This document shows, piece by piece, positions 63,923 to 64,000 of a stretch of DNA of 64,000 nucleotides. A program made the translations under genes and the position numbers. Source of the DNA: Azospirillum sp. TSH64 (GTDB lineage: Bacteria; Pseudomonadota; Alphaproteobacteria; Azospirillales; Azospirillaceae); the NCBI RefSeq assembly GCF_003116035.1, contig NZ_LGQW01000015.1, forward strand, positions 2,656,338 through 2,720,337, in the 5' to 3' direction. Each line of letters begins with the position of its first letter. The first letter of the stretch is position 1. The notes beneath the pieces were generated by a model. The model had not been told where the DNA came from and ran no database searches. It saw only the letters and a list, made by a program, of their open reading frames with translations.

Positions 63923-64000
63923 GCGCTTGTGGCGGAATTGGTAGACGCGCTAGGTTCAGGTCCTAGTGGCTGAAAGGCCGTGGGGGTTCGAGTCCCTCCA
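63923..64000 (+). tRNA. tRNA-Leu (anticodon CAG), 3' end cut by window
   Basis: A class II tRNA starting GCGCTTGTGGCGGAATTGG. The anticodon stem CTAGG/CCTAG encloses TTCAGGT, giving anticodon CAG for CUG. The variable arm and most of the T arm (GGTTCGAGTCCC) are present; the 3' acceptor strand lies outside the window. Confidence 0.95.

Overview
This 64 kb window is GC-rich and densely coded, with GTG and TTG starts in use beside ATG. It looks like chromosomal DNA of an alphaproteobacterium of the Rhodospirillales, most like Azospirillum. The reasons are the family mix (DUF1150 beside Hsp20, a DUF1465/RcdA-like protein, an Obg-ProB pair), several chemotaxis genes including a PilZ-ended receptor, and alphaproteobacterial-looking promoters. 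The genus is an inference; no rRNA is present. I see no phage, insertion sequence, CRISPR array or plasmid functions.

Layout. 0-14.9 kb: housekeeping and envelope genes: a truncated aat, a secreted RNase T2, NAD(P)H-hydrate dehydratase, a histidine phosphatase, an old yellow enzyme, a two-domain cold-shock protein, a YgjV-like membrane protein coupled to a Crp/Fnr regulator, an MT-A70 methyltransferase, a HAD hydrolase, a DsbA-like oxidoreductase, a phytase-like secreted esterase, an M48 protease divergent from a gamma-glutamyltransferase-like lipoprotein, and an aminotransferase. 14.9-25.6 kb: an SDR enzyme, a ChaN-PDZ protein, a NUDIX hydrolase, RmuC, a PilZ-containing chemoreceptor flanked by two tiny zinc-ribbon membrane proteins, an unrecognised 377-residue protein, DUF1150 with Hsp20, and an L-2-hydroxyglutarate oxidase-like enzyme. 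25.9-26.5 kb: rpsD.

26.6-40.3 kb, minus strand: a 13-gene operon that joins a full chemosensory pathway to a partner-switching module. Its order in the direction of transcription is STAS, CheY, CheA, CheW, receptor, CheR, CheD, CheB, soluble receptor-like protein, STAS, RsbW-like ATPase, and two receiver-PP2C proteins. The first-transcribed receiver-PP2C has lost metal-binding aspartates while the second keeps them. This is the most interesting system in the window: it suggests that chemosensory input controls a phosphatase/kinase/antagonist switch rather than, or in addition to, the flagellar motor.

40.4-53.9 kb: RppH, a TauE-type permease, then proA-nadD-rsfS-rlmH-gpmI and an EnvC-like/CtpA/divergent-polysaccharide-deacetylase cell-wall group on the plus strand, then HAD-ProB-Obg on the minus strand. 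Two palindromic MITE-like elements of about 145 bp sit at the 5' ends of nadD and the EnvC-like gene. In both cases the reading frame runs through the element and no ordinary start codon lies between the element and the conserved domain.

54.0-64.0 kb: rpmA-rplU, tRNA-Ser(CGA), a membrane protein, a secreted Cache-like protein, a second Hsp20 with a heat-shock-like promoter, a DUF1465 protein, rpmE, an MsbA-type ABC exporter, an ABC-2 permease, the endopeptidase MepA, a methyltransferase and a tRNA-Leu(CAG) cut by the window end.
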